Shown here: positions 50,696 to 63,126 of the stretch, piece after piece | How the letters are laid out: the number at the start of each line of letters is the position of its first letter | How positions within the stretch are numbered: the stretch's first letter is position 1 | DNA from: Gordionus sp. m RMFG-2023 | Lineage: Eukaryota; Nematomorpha; Gordioida; Chordodea; Parachordodidae | NCBI RefSeq assembly: GCF_954871325.1 | Contig: NC_088779.1 | Location: forward strand, 20,586,846-20,650,845 | Reading direction: 5' to 3' | Length of the DNA: 64,000 nucleotides | Notes under the pieces: generated by a model | What the model was told of the DNA's origin: nothing | The model's database searches: none | The model's input: only the letters and a program-made list of their open reading frames with translations | Made by a program: the position numbers and the translations under genes

Positions 50696-53269
50696 AAATT
50701 ATTTAAAAATATACCGTGCTAATAAGAGTTCAAGCAATTTTTGGTAGGGAAGTATTAATTCCTGGTCGATATGATAATAAAGCGTATATATTGGAAAATT
50801 AATATCACATAAAAGATTTAAAAAATTTAATAATTATTATTTTGCATCTTACTGACATGGGTTTGAGTCAATGATGGTTTGAGTACCAACTACCAATTCT
50901 ATTTTTTGCTAAAAGGAATTTAATGTGATTTGCTGGATTCCCTGTGATATATTAGGGTATACGGGCTTACTAGATTATGAGAAGATACAAGCCTCCTTGA
51001 AGTTTGTTTAAACATGATTTTCTTTGGGTAATTTTAGAAGATATTTGTTAATTTCGGAAATAAGAATTCTTCTTGGAAATAAGAATTCTTCTTGAAAAGT
51101 GAGAACCCATATCCCCAAGTTGAAGGATCTAACAATAGAGACGCTATTGTTGCTAAATAGATAAGATTGATTTCTAAAATATCAAAGACTTGGAACGTTT
51201 AATATAGAATGAAAATCAAGCAAAAACATTATTTGAAAATTATTGGCCATTTTTGAAACTTAGTCAGAATGAAAGTATATTTAATTTTTATGAAACTTTG
51301 ATTGCTTAGGAAATGCACCTACCTGAGCAGATATTATATAAGAGATACATTACCACTCTACCCCCCCCCCCCCCCGTCTCACCACCAATTTATTTAACTC
51401 CCTACTTTTTATAATCCCTGAAAGATATTTGTAAGACATGTATTTTTATTTATACACTCTCATGAGCCAATTATGATATTACCTACCCCATACTACCAGC
51501 GTCTGCATAAGAGGGATGGGGTATGGGGGGGGGGGGGGGTAGGAGCATTTTGCCTTCAATATTTTGTAAGAAGGCAGAGAAAAGATATAGGGATGTAGAC
51601 TAGAGTGATAAGGCAAATTTATTGGGTTGTTGTCAATTAAATTTTAGAATTGGTATAAAATTTATTTGATCCTTTTATTATAGATCTATTATTAATTAGT
51701 TATCGAATTACCCGTTTCAAAAATGAGAGATGTTTGACACATTTCAGAGATGTGGCAAGTGACACTTTTGCAAGTTTTTTTATTTTTTGGTATACAGTCA
51801 TAATCGGATAATAGAGAAGCGTTGGGGCCGAAAAATTTATTCTTTCGCACTTATCCAATTTTTCGCATTTCTTGCTATTTGTGTCTAAGCTATGCAAAAA
51901 GGCCATATGAAGAATTTAAAAATTAAATAATGCTATAGTAATTGAACAACATAGTAAACATATCGTCGTTCGCTTGGAAGCAAAGCATAATCTCTCTAAA
52001 CGCAGGGTACCTTAATAATAATATGTTTAGTCGGGTAAGGATAAACTAGTGGAGGATCCTATATTAGTAAGGAATTCTGAGAATAATATTTTAAATTAAA
52101 GAAATTCCTAAGAAGTAACTTTAACATGTCAGCTAAAATAATTCTTTAAATTATGTGAGTAAGCCCTGTAAAATAAATTAAAATCAATCAGTGATAAATA
52201 AATCCAACGAGTGAATAAAAGATAATCCAATACTTTGATTTACTCATTCCAAAATTAAAATATTTTTCTGAGGATTATGCTCTATATTGTATACACACAT
52301 GACATTTTATTTTTCTCTTATTGGTTTGAATATATGATCAGATAAATAATTTTTTATAAAATTAATATTTGAAAATATTTGTAAATAATCATTAGACCTC
52401 ATCATACCTAAATAATTGCTTTTCCACAATGGCTTCTAGCCTTCTTGGTCCTTCGAGTTTGCATATGCATACTGGTTAAGATTTTATATCCATTCATTTC
52501 ATTGCTTTGCTTTGTTAGATAAATAACCAGGATCAGGTATCTCTTTATAACATTATTCACTAAACTATCTGCATTATATCCTTTTAGAAAATAAGATAAA
52601 TTAAATTATTTGCAAAAAATGAGCAAAACTTTTTAAGTTATGATCTGTACTCCCTCTTTCATTGCAGATTGTGTGAAATTAATCTTTTATTTTTTCCTAA
52701 ATCTCTGCAGCCAACTGGAATTTTAAAAATTGCAGATTAATTTAGAGATACCTTCATAATATGTTTTTTTGTAAATTCTAGTCTCATCTAAGTCATCATT
52801 TTTTGAATAAATATTGTTTCTGGACAATTTTCTCATATATTCTTAAATTTAAAAAGATAAATATTTCTCAGCAAGCTCATATTCATGCCAAACAATACTA
52901 ATAACGCATTAATCGTAAATGAGAGGAATTAATTTAATCATATTCTAAAAAATAATGCTTTTTCACGCACCGTTTTTTTATATTTTATAGTAGAGTATTG
53001 ATAATTTAAATTATTTTTTTTAAATAAATGAAAGGATACAATTAAAAATTTGTAATCAAAACGTAGATTTTTTTAGGAGGAGGGGGGAGGGTAGAGGTTT
53101 TTAAAGTTTGCTTCCAGTTAATATTTTGCCATATAGATGCTGTTTACACTCTTGCAAATAAAGGAATCAATATTAAAATTAGCATAAAAGATTGTCATAA
53201 CAAAATTAGATTAACAAATAAATTGAAATTATAAATCCAAATCATATCTTCCCACTCCTACCCTCTAAA
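50696..53269. other. AT-rich intergenic region
   Basis: C15 and G15 runs lie at 51361-51375 and 51525-51539, with a 19-bp direct repeat (GGAAATAAGAATTCTTCTT) near 51057. The minus frame 51700-51906 (68 codons, with KKCEKLDKCERINFSAP) could be an exon remnant but shows no family. The ZNHIT2 promoter should lie just above 50695. Confidence 0.45.
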
Positions 53270-55762
53270 TTTTTATGTAATTTTGCGGACATAGCTGATC
53301 CCTTATACAAAGTAGTTAATGAAGATAAATGGTTGTGGGATAGTACACATCAAGAAAGTTTCGGTGACCTAAAAAAACTGATAATTACTCCGCCTACGTT
53401 AAATTTTTATAACTCGGATCTACCAGTCGGCATTGCAACTGATGCGTCAAAGAAAGGTCTAGGCACAGTCTTTTTTCATATTGAGGGTGATGATAAAGAA
53501 AAACCCATTGCTTTCGCGTCAAGAGCATTATTAAAATCAGAGTTAAATTATACAAAGCTTTATCTGTTATATACGCGGTAAAAAAATTTCAAGAATATTT
53601 AATTGGTACGAAATTTACAATAATCACAGATCACAAGCCACTCGTTTATATATTTACGATGGAACTCAGGGACAGTTCTTCCATATCAATGCGACTCCAA
53701 AAGTGGAGTTTGGCTATGGGTGCTTATGACTTTACGATAATTCATAGACCCGGGGAACGAAATATAGTACCGGATTGTTTGTCAAGATTACCCCAAATCA
53801 ACACAGAAGAGATGGTACAAAAGATAGATGGTGAAATAATTGATGACAAATTTTGGGACTTACCAATAAATTTTAAAAGAATAGTTGAAGAAACTAATAT
53901 TGATATAGAATTAATGGAAGTAAATAACAATATAAAGAATCATGTACAGATAAAGAATAAAACATATAAAAATATGGAAATCGAACTGAGCTTAATTAAA
54001 GATTGTCTTTTTAAAGAAAATAGGATCATAATACCGAAAAATATGAGAAAGTATTGCAAGAATTACATAAAGGGCAAAGGGTGCTATGAAAATGAAATCT
54101 TGCGAGAGATTATTTGTGGTGGTCTGGTTTATATGCACAAATAGATCGGGAGGTTAAAAATTGTGATGCATGTAATAAATATGCAGACTATCCTCATAAT
54201 ATACAAAACCCTTGGGAAACAACAACAAAAGTATTCGAACGCGTGCACATCGACTTTGCGCAATTTGAAGATAGCAATTTTATGGTATGTGTTGACGCAT
54301 TTAGCAAATTCCCTATTATTAGAAGAATGAGAAACATAACCTCTGAGTCAACAATTAAAGAATTGATGAATAATCAGCTTATTTGGTATATCTGAAAAAA
54401 TCAGTGATAATGGAACTAACTTTACTAGTAACTTATTTAAGAAATTTTGCGAAGATTATGGAATTGAACACATACTCACCGCGCCTCACCACCAACAGTC
54501 CAATGGTCTGTGTGAGCGAATGATAAGGTCAATGAAAATAAGCATGAAAAGTAATATAGAAAGTAATAATAAAATAGATTTAGATATAGCTTTAGAAAAG
54601 TTCTTATTTAATTATCGTAACACACCAAACGCAACAACCAACAAGATACCAAATGAAGTGATGTTTAATAGAACTATAAGAACCAGATGGGATTTAATTA
54701 AACAACAAGAAGATAAAGTGAATGAATTTAATCGTAATATATCGTCAAATAGAAATATCGTGATGGGTGACAAAGTTTGGTATAAAACTTTCAAGAAAAG
54801 CAGACAAAGGTACGGTAACATGTAAAGATGGGAATTTATAATATGAAATAGATATTGGAAATAAAATTATAAAAAGACATTTGGACCAGATTAAAAAAAG
54901 GTCAACGAACATTATACCCCTTAATAATAGTAAAACAGATTTAAAAACAAATGTTAATAATACAATACCTTATACTAATTTTAGAAGGGGAAGAAGTGAT
55001 GATGAACTAGTACGGAATCAAAGTATACAAGTACAAGATCAGAGTCTTAACAGTCAAGGACCATTCAGAAATATAATATTGCCTAAAAAATTCGAAAATT
55101 TCATTATGAATATAAAAAAAGGGTAAATATAAAATATTTTTCTTTTAAATAAACTTTCAATAGCTTATACTATATAAACAAGATTTTTTTTTGTAGATCA
55201 AAACTAATGAAATATACTAGTGATGACTAACGATAACTATCAAGATCGACAAAGGATAAACGGACAATAAATGATGAAGAAACCGGTAAGCAAGACAAAC
55301 GATAAGATGTTAGACAGAGGGCGAAAACTTAAAAAAAAGAGTGAAATGTTAAGTAGTTGTAATTTATAATTCTCCTTTAAACTACTTGTTTTGTTTTGAT
55401 AATAACATTAAAAATTTAAATTGTTTTATTTTTTACTTGTTTTGTTTTGGTAATGACATTCAAAATTTAAATTGTGAATGACATTAATTATATTAGTTAT
55501 AAATTTTATTATAAATAGATGAAATTCGATTTTATATTTTTTTAGTATAAATTAAATCAAAAATAAAACACAAAAAAAATAATTCTCGCTATTTCGCAAT
55601 TTTCAGAAGCACCAATTCTCTCAGAAGTCAACAGCATTCTATTAGGTTTTCTTTTATTTTGGTGTGTGGGATCATCTAATAAAATAATGATTTATAAAAT
55701 GTTAATAAATAATTATAAATATATTTCATAACCTTTTTCGGGTAATGAATTGCTAAATAACA
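53270..55762 (+). mobile_element. Ty3/gypsy LTR retrotransposon fossil, 5'-truncated, with 3' LTR
   Basis: It begins abruptly at about 53283 in the reverse transcriptase/RNase H connection. Then follow RNase H (about 53400-53780), the integrase zinc-binding region (about 54030-54170), the integrase core (about 54220-54640) and its C-terminal part (to about 55125). A tail, a purine tract (AAAAAAAAGAGTGAAA) and an LTR complete it. Gag, protease and most of reverse transcriptase are absent. The copy is broken, with roughly five interruptions, but its protein blocks are clearer than in the fossil at 14880-16922, so it is probably younger. Confidence 0.9.
55347..55762 (+). repeat. 3' LTR of the Ty3/gypsy fossil
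   Basis: It starts TGTTAAGTAG right after the purine tract and ends CTAAATAACA, so the ends form the usual short inverted repeat TGTTA/TAACA. It is about 416 bp and contains an internal duplicated phrase (ACTTGTTTTGTTTTG). No second LTR is in the window. Confidence 0.75.
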
Positions 55763-55799
55763 GCTAAAATAGGACTAATTTATATTTTAATTTATATTA

Positions 55800-55955
55800 A
55801 TGGAATCAAAGGGTCACCTTCGGTATTCTATATATCATACCTCGTAGCTTAGAATCATCTAGTCTAGTTGGCTTCAGAAAAATCCATTTCTGGATTCGAA
55901 CCCAACTGAACGATAGATAATATGCGCTCAACGACTAGGCCACCTACGCCACACG
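55800..55955 (-). mobile_element. tRNA-derived SINE
   Basis: Read on minus from about 55950: GGCGTAGG, then an A box TGGCCTAGTCG (55942-55932), 30 nt, and a B box GGTTCGAATCC (55902-55892). Spacing is that of a tRNA promoter, but the sequence does not fold into a complete tRNA (the acceptor and T stems do not pair). A body of at least 80 bp follows toward 55800. It is inserted just downstream of the LTR. Confidence 0.68.
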
Positions 55956-57368
55956 AGAAAATCAATTTTATTTGAACATAAGTAAAAATTAAGACGCTAT
56001 CTTATTTTATAACATAAAAAATTATTAACGTTCAACGCTATCATCACCACCTTTTTTCATACATAATATATTTTAATTAATCATTTTGTTTTTAAGGTAA
56101 TAGGAGAAAGTAAAATAATTATAATAAAATGATTTAATGTCACCAGAGATATAATTTATTTAAAATAAGTCCTAAAATTTCGTAGGATAGCTTTATAAAA
56201 TATATTTTCAAAAGGGTGCTGATTATTTAAAAATTGGATGTTAATTTTTTAAAAATAAGGTGCTAATTGGTGCTCTAAAGTATCTAGCTAATGACGTCCC
56301 TGATAAATACCCCTTCTTTATTTACTTTTATTGTATAACAAAATCAAATGATCAGTAAATTTTGACTAATATTAAATCGAAAGCTATCTTTGTAATTGGC
56401 GACCTAAGGTTAACGCTAATAAGTCTAGGCTAATATTTAAAAAAAAAATTAAATTTGCATTTTTGTCACATCTTAATATTATTTATTATTAAAATTATCA
56501 ATCAGTTATAGGATTATTGATGTAAACTTAAATTTTTTTTGTAAGAACATAGACCTTCTATATTATATATCAATTAGTTACTAAACAAAACTGAAAAATC
56601 ACTAAAAATAAATATTTTATTTTTTTAAATATACCTAGGCTGGGCCTAAAAATATGTTTTTAAAACCGGGCTGGGTTGGGCCGATTATTTTAAATAGCTA
56701 TTATTATATATAAAAATTAAAAATAAATATAATATATTTTAAAAATGCAGATCGTGCCGAAAACTTTTTTTTTAAAAAAATCCTGGCTGGGCCTAAAAAT
56801 ATATAACCCATGCCTGGAAAGGACAAAATAGCACTAAACCTACCCTCCTAACTCCCACCACAAATAGGTATAATTTGTCATTATAAATAATATTTCTTAA
56901 AAAATAAGTATAGGGGTAAAAAAATTTTTTTTTAAAAAGAAGTTAATACCAATTCGGCCAAAAGCCTTCAAAAGACTGACATTTAACCAGCCGACAAAAT
57001 TTCCTTCGAAAATAGATACCCAAAGTTTGCCTCTTACAATATTTTGAATGCGATTATGAAGTGGCCTAAACACTTTCTGAACGATAAAAGCAGAATACTC
57101 CAGAAATTTACATCTGAAAATTTTTTTTTTAAATGGGGGAAGAGAAAGCGTAAGAATATATATATTCGTCAATATTTAATAATTTAAATAAATTTTGTTC
57201 CATGGGTAAAATGGTTAAATAATTTAGAAAAAGTTTGTTCATAGTATTACGAAGTATTCTTTTAATTAGTTTAATTTTACTCACTAACCTTTCGGTAGTA
57301 TATGAGATATAGGTAATAAATATATATGGAAAATTGATTAAAAATTAGAAAGTAAACGAATAGTTTTT
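55956..57368. other. AT-rich region with CGGGCT-word remnants
   Basis: Positions 56630-56830 hold the CTGGGCCTAAAAATAT type of GC-rich words also seen at 24380-24660. The minus frame at 56897-57172 (91 codons) has no recognisable domain and is not supported. Confidence 0.45.
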
Positions 57369-57482
57369 CTAGTCTGAATCATAAGTGTCAGAATTATTAG
57401 AAGAAGCTATGTATAAATATAAATATTTTAATAGAATAAATTTACAATCCTCAGAATCTAACAAATCTTTAGATTCTTTAAC
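57369..57482 (-). CDS. Possible terminal exon pair with acidic tail
   Basis: If the exon 57482-57446 (or a longer one starting upstream at TGGGATTTAATT) is joined to 57406-57369 over a 39-nt GT-AG intron, the frame reads VKESKDLLDSEDSSNNSD and TYDSD and then TAG. Intron length matches the other host introns, and acidic serine-rich tails are common at protein ends. It could instead be the tail of the adjacent hAT element. No family was recognised. Confidence 0.33.
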   Translation of the reverse strand, partial: VKESKDLLDSEDCKFILLKYLYLYIASSNNSDTYDSD

Positions 57483-57519
57483 CTGCATGTCATGTGTGAT
57501 AATTAAATCCCACTTTTAG

Positions 57520-58330
57520 GCATCATATAAATATTTCGAAATCTATACATTACTTCAAAAAACTTGATCGAATTGAAATAGTAAAATTAACAAATATCCT
57601 CGATATCATCTTAACAAATATCTTTCAGCATTCGCTTTGATGTAAAAAATGATATTTGATTTAAAAATTTCATTGATTCGTCATTAAATCTTAAATAAAA
57701 TTTTATAATATTTAATAATGAACCTTTCCCTTATGAATTATAATGTTTGAAGCCTAGAACTTTCAAAATCAAAAGATAGATTTCTCCCTTTCATGAAACC
57801 TTGTGCCTCTGAAAAAACACTCCAAAAATTAGTGGCAATATCTAATAAGATTAACAATGATTTAAAATACTTTTCTATATCTTTGAAATACAAATATCAT
57901 CTAAGATCCCTAACACTAGTTTTAACAATGATTTAATCGATGACAATAACCCCAAATAAAAGTTGGAGCTTCAACTCCAATTAAAGCCTTTACTTCATTG
58001 ATCTTCCCCTTTAGGTTTGAAACACCATCATAGCTTTTCCCAACTAAAAATTCTAGGGGTAGATTCATGAATCTAAGTTTGCATATTATATATTTTTTTA
58101 AATCGAAACCAGTAGTGTTACCCTTACAATATATATCGATTAATCTTTCACCCGGCTAAGGCATTTTACCATTTTCAATATATTTTACAAACAAAGTTAT
58201 TGCTTCTAGAATCATTATATGAACCTTCATAATTGAAAAGCATTAGTAGATTCTGTTTCTTTTTGATTTTTTTTCAAGCCACATTTTTCTTGGTTTCAAG
58301 AAGAGTATTTATATTATTATCCAACAATAG
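57520..58330 (-). pseudogene. hAT transposase remnant (DUF4371/TTF-type)
   Basis: Minus-strand frames read RLIDIYCKGNTTGFDLKKYI, then LEFLVGKSYDGVSNLKGKI, then NEVKALIGVEAPTFIWGYCH and RLNH. These match the G-x-x-Y-D-G-A-S-N-M-x-G block and the following cysteine/histidine block of DUF4371-containing hAT proteins. Later scraps (IKFFEVMYRFRNIY) follow toward 57530. Multiple stops and shifts are present. Confidence 0.75.
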
Positions 58331-59818
58331 ATTAGAATAAAATTTGGATTTTAATCTCTTTTATTTATTTTTTTCAAAAATGAAAAATTTTCAAAAAAGT
58401 ATCTATTTTCATTTAAGAAGCAGTTACTTCGTACCAACGCCGTTGTAGAAGGCCACTGATTGTAAGAATAATTTGACAATAATTTACAATGTTTTAAAAT
58501 CATAAATATAACGTAAAATTTAACTCTCTATGTCAAGATTTTCCATAATAATAAAATCTCAACTTTTTACAAGACGATTTAGACTATAAATAAATGAATT
58601 TCAATAATTTTTAGTATTCGTTTTAAAAAAATTTACTTCCTGATTAATAAATTATTTAACTAATCATAATATGTTATGTAGCCATAAACATTATATTTAC
58701 ATATAATACCAAATAAGATTATACAAAAAGGAATGAATGTGCTTTAAATTTTAACAAATTATAAATATTACCGTACAAAAACCAGTATCACCACACTAAG
58801 TATATACTTATAAAATTGTAATTAAATTGGAATTGGACTCAGTAACAAATACGTGTGATGAATTAAAAAAATATATATTTCTATATGTTCAGACAATTTC
58901 ATATTTAAATTTATTAAAAAAATTAAATTAAATTTATTAATGATTTTTTTTAATGTATATATATATATATATGATATATTTAAAATTGATCTTATAATCA
59001 TAATATTCATTATTTTGATATATATTCGATTTTTTTTGAAAAGACAATTTAATTAGTTTTTATTTTTGAGCTAGAAATTTTTTATAAAAGAATTTTTTAA
59101 TATAATTAATAATTAAATTTTAATGAATTTTTTTCCCCCATTACATTAAAATAATAATTGTATAGTGAGTATATCAGAGATTTACAAACCCGTGCAAAAA
59201 TCAAATCTATCTTTACTATGTCGTGAAAATGTTTGACCAGTTTAAAAATCTCACGATAGATCGTATAAATATTTATTGGCATCTCATATATCAAATTTTG
59301 TTAAAAATAATTTATAAAAATAAATATATTATTTAAAATGACCAAATTTTAAAAACCCGAAATAGAATATAAAAAACATTCCATTTAATAGAGTAAATGG
59401 AAATTGTATTAAAAAGAATCCAAACCAGCCCTGAAATATTTTGAAATATCACAGAAACGATACTTTGTAATATATAGTATATTTATCTTGTTACATTTTA
59501 TATATCGGCATTGGATACATTTTTATAACTTTTATTTTAAATTATTTTCTATCTTTTATACAAATTAAAAATATAAAATAATATTTTTCGTCTACAGGTG
59601 TAATAAATTGCGATCTTTCCAGATTTATGCTATATATATTGATATCCACCATAAAATATACAATCTTTATAATGTTTAGTTTTCTTAAAAATATAAATTA
59701 ATATATGTGAATTAAATAATATATACTTTAATTTCTAAATTTATAAGCTTTGATATTTGTTGTGATTTCTCTCTAACTTCTTGAATCTTCATAGTTACTT
59801 GAATTAACTAACAATATT
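58331..59818. other. AT-rich region
   Basis: A minus frame at 59284-59106 reads IYTIYREIFKLVKHFHDI with a possible donor after it, faintly like an LYR-motif protein start (L-Y-R then basic and aromatic residues). Support is too thin to call. The frame 58822-59010 is low-complexity. Confidence 0.3.
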
Positions 59819-60262
59819 TTTGGGAATCAATATTAAAATAATTTACAATATATTTAAAAATCTATAAAATTAACTAAATATATTTAAAATATTAAATAAA
59901 CTTGTAATATATTTAAAAATTTTTAAAATTAACTTACTTAGAAATTTTGGGAATCAATATTAAAATAACTTTTATATTTAAAACATAAAATTAACTATAA
60001 TTATATTTTAAATATAAAATTAACTATAAATATATTTAAAATATTAAATAAACTTATAATATATTTAAAAAATTTTAAAATTAACTTATTTAGAAATTTT
60101 GGGAATCAATATTTAAATAACCTATATTATATTTAAAATAAAAAATTAACTATAATTATATTTAAAATATAAAATTAACTATAAATATATTTAAAATATT
60201 AAATAAACTTATAATATATTTAAAAATTTATAATTAACTTACTTAGGAATTTTGGGAATCAA
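59819..60262. repeat. AT-rich tandem array, three units of about 130-150 bp
   Basis: Each unit carries TTTGGGAATCAATATT, then TTAAAATATTAAATAAACTT, then TTAACTTACTTAGAAATTTT. Units two and three also share an inserted ACTATAATTATATTT segment. Confidence 0.9.
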
Positions 60263-62199
60263 TGGAAAAATTTAAGTTTTAGCAAAACGACAAAACACCT
60301 AATTAAAAAAAATAATACGAACTAGAGGGACGATACCAAATTTTGCACTAATATTTTCGAAAATTAATAAAATAATGGAAATTTTAAAAGTTTAGCAAAT
60401 TCTAAGAATTAATACTTAATGTTATATAGTGTATAAAATAAAGTAATAATATATATTTGTTAAATTAATTTATATTTACATTTATTTTAATTTTACATTT
60501 GATAAAATGGAAAAGTCATGATGAAGTTTATATAAATAAAGTTGAAGTCTACCAACAATCCTCGGCATCGCTTACAATAATGAGAGTGGCGCCTTTGGAC
60601 ATGACAGTTAAACCTGAGACCGACAGCCGACAGATAATGTAATTCAACTGGTCAAGATTTCTACATTAAAAGGCTTTGAGAAATTTGCAACCGTTCCCTG
60701 CAAAGATGGAAAAGATTAGAGAATGGTCCTCGGTTCGCCTCGATTTAAAATATGCAACAGGTTGCCAACTATATGTTATTAACATGAAATAAAATTTTAA
60801 AATCTCTATATTTTTAGGATGCATTGAAACCGTATTGGTAAAAGATGTTTTATAATAATTATTTTTTAATAAGCTAAAGAGTTAACTAAATTTATATATA
60901 TTTTTTGTTGAATTCTCGTTAAATATATTATTTTACACTTAATTGATCATACTATTATTGCTTATTAAGCCAACCCATTAAAATTTTAACGTTTTTTTTG
61001 AATTTCAAGCTAATATTTTGATTAATATTATTTGAAATTAAAGTACAATATGGTTATTTTTTTGTAGTATAAGAGCTGTCTAACTAAAATATGAAACTAT
61101 AAATAATATAGTAAATTCACAAAAAAATTAAAAAGTTATTAATGATATAATTAAATTACAAACGACATATTTGATTTATAAAACGGTTATTTTAGGTATA
61201 GATACTCATACAGAGATATAAGCGCTCTTGTCATTGTGAAAAAAGTGAAAAAATTAGATATAGATAATGTAATGAAAATGTGAAGGCCGGAAAATTCGTA
61301 TAAAAATTTTTTATCGGTGGGGTAGACCTGTAAAATTTTAGCGGGCCAGGAAACTTGTTCATAAATCTTAACAGGGGGCTGTAATTGCAGATCTCCAATT
61401 CTTACACATAAACCATTCGTTTTTAACAATTGAAAAATAGTGCTTTTTTTCGGCAGGGTTACACACTCTTTAATAATATAGGCTACTTTAACTTTCGGTG
61501 TATTGCTAAAAGCCTGAAAGAATCTCTTTACTTATGATAAAGACTTCTTACCGTAATTATTCGCTCTAACTATCTTAACTTTATATCTTCCAGCGTATAA
61601 TCTATCATATTTCTTCCAAAATTACCAACCTCTCTTTCATAGATTCCCTTTGCTACTTTCATGATATTTTCATAAATTTAATTTTTTTTATTCTAAACAT
61701 TGTTTACGTTCGACGCTTCTATTAATTTTATATTTAAAAAAAATATATGTTCTTCCTTTATAATGCTATAACATATAATACTCACAGCTTTATTTAATTC
61801 AAAAACGTCTATTAAAACCTCATGATTATCTATCTATATATATAGGGGTTGGGAGAAATTTAAAAAAAAACATATTCGAATATAAATACAAATATACCTC
61901 AAATAAAGTATACGATTTATAAAATAGACATATTCACGTAAATAAAGATGAATTGCGAGGAAAAAAAAATAAATATTAGTTTTACACTATAATAATTTCA
62001 AAAATAATCCTTAAGAAAAAATAAATATTAGTTTTACACTATAATATTTATTTCAAAAATATTCCTCAAGCAAATTTTTTAACTTATTTTTCTTCATTCC
62101 CCAAACACACACTTCAACTCCTAAATTTTAGAATTTTCTCATCATTCCTCTCGCACAAACTCCAGCCTCAGATGTAACTTTGATTCTCCCTTCTTCGAT
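60263..62199. other. Unassigned region with two coding-like patches
   Basis: Positions 60540-60775 are strikingly GC-richer and partly open on plus (GIAYNNESGAFGHDS and IQLVKISTLKGFEKFATVPC in one frame, with stops); identity is unknown. On minus, about 61690-61395 reads VAKGIYEREVGNFGRNMIDY and AYIIKECVTLPKKST with one stop and a possible 39-nt intron. Its continuation at 61395-61187 runs into MITE-like sequence (GGAGATCTGCAA). No gene can be named. Confidence 0.35.
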
Positions 62200-62330
62200 T
62201 ACAAAAGCAGGGGTTTGATAAAAAGAAGGAAAAGGCTCTAATAGAGAAACCACCTTAGGGGTCGAACATCCCTCCAGAAAAATAGTAAGTCCCCTACCAC
62301 GAGGCCTTTATCGCCTGATCCGACATCGTC
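62200..62330 (-). mobile_element. Probable tRNA-derived SINE
   Basis: On minus, an A-box-like TGGTAGGGGAC (62299-62289) and a B-box-like GTTCGACCCC (62267-62258) stand 32 bp apart (start to start) in a GC-richer island. The body continues toward 62200. It differs from the SINE at 55800-55955. Confidence 0.45.
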
Positions 62331-63126
62331 TCAACTATTATCATACGAAGAAGTGAGATTGTCATTATCTTTATACTAAATACGACTGGATTATTATTTA
62401 AATCAGGCGGTTTCGGACAAAGATTCCCTCGGTGGTCAAACCCGGACATGCTATGAAATTTTTTTATTCAGACATCAGATTCTGACCTTCATAAATTTTA
62501 GGATCGGGTTGACAAAATTTAACAGGGCCGAATCTAAAAAAAATAGGCACAAAGCTATAGTTTCAATTTCAACTATATCACCTTCATCTCTTTATTCAAT
62601 CCCTCATCTTTGTTATTTGCTATCTATTTTTCTTCCTTGCTATCATTATAATCTCAGAATGTTCAAAAAATTATTTTTTTTAAATTACCTGATTTAGTGG
62701 ATTTAGGAAAATGACCTATTTTTATCTAATAATTTTTAAAATTACCTTTTTTAGTTAATTATATCATGATTTTTAGGTATTTTATAATAAAAATTCAAAA
62801 TTTCAGGGGACTCTTCAAATTTTTTAGGGGGTTCAAGCCCCTATATTCCCCATACTGCTATAACCATGGGTTTATTGTTTTAGGAATAACTACAAGCAAA
62901 ACAACATTTGAATATTTTTTTAAAACAATATTTTATAAATAAGATCATTTATTGTATTGAATATTGTATCTTCTTTCTATAAAAATATTTTCCTAAATAA
63001 AATATTGTTACGTAATAATAAAGTAAAATATTATAATATAATATTTATATAAATATAAACAACAAATAATAATTTCAATTATATTATAAATCTGGCTTTA
63101 TTTATTTAAAATTGATTTATACAAAT
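62331..63126. other. AT-rich spacer
   Basis: The plus frame 62509-62697 shows no domain. GC-rich words occur near 62400-62530. No gene is supported. Confidence 0.4.

Noticed and set aside
53742-54821. Minus-strand frames at 53742-53930 and 54612-54821
   Set aside because: Antisense shadows of the Ty3/gypsy integrase and RNase H region.
55880-55950. A genuine tRNA gene on the minus strand
   Set aside because: The A and B boxes are good, but acceptor and T-stem pairing fails, and a body follows; called a SINE.
61187-61429. 80-codon minus frame containing RIGDLQLQPPVKIYEQVSWP
   Set aside because: Part of it begins with GGAGATCTGCAA, like the MITE end, so at least half is probably element sequence; not called as a gene.
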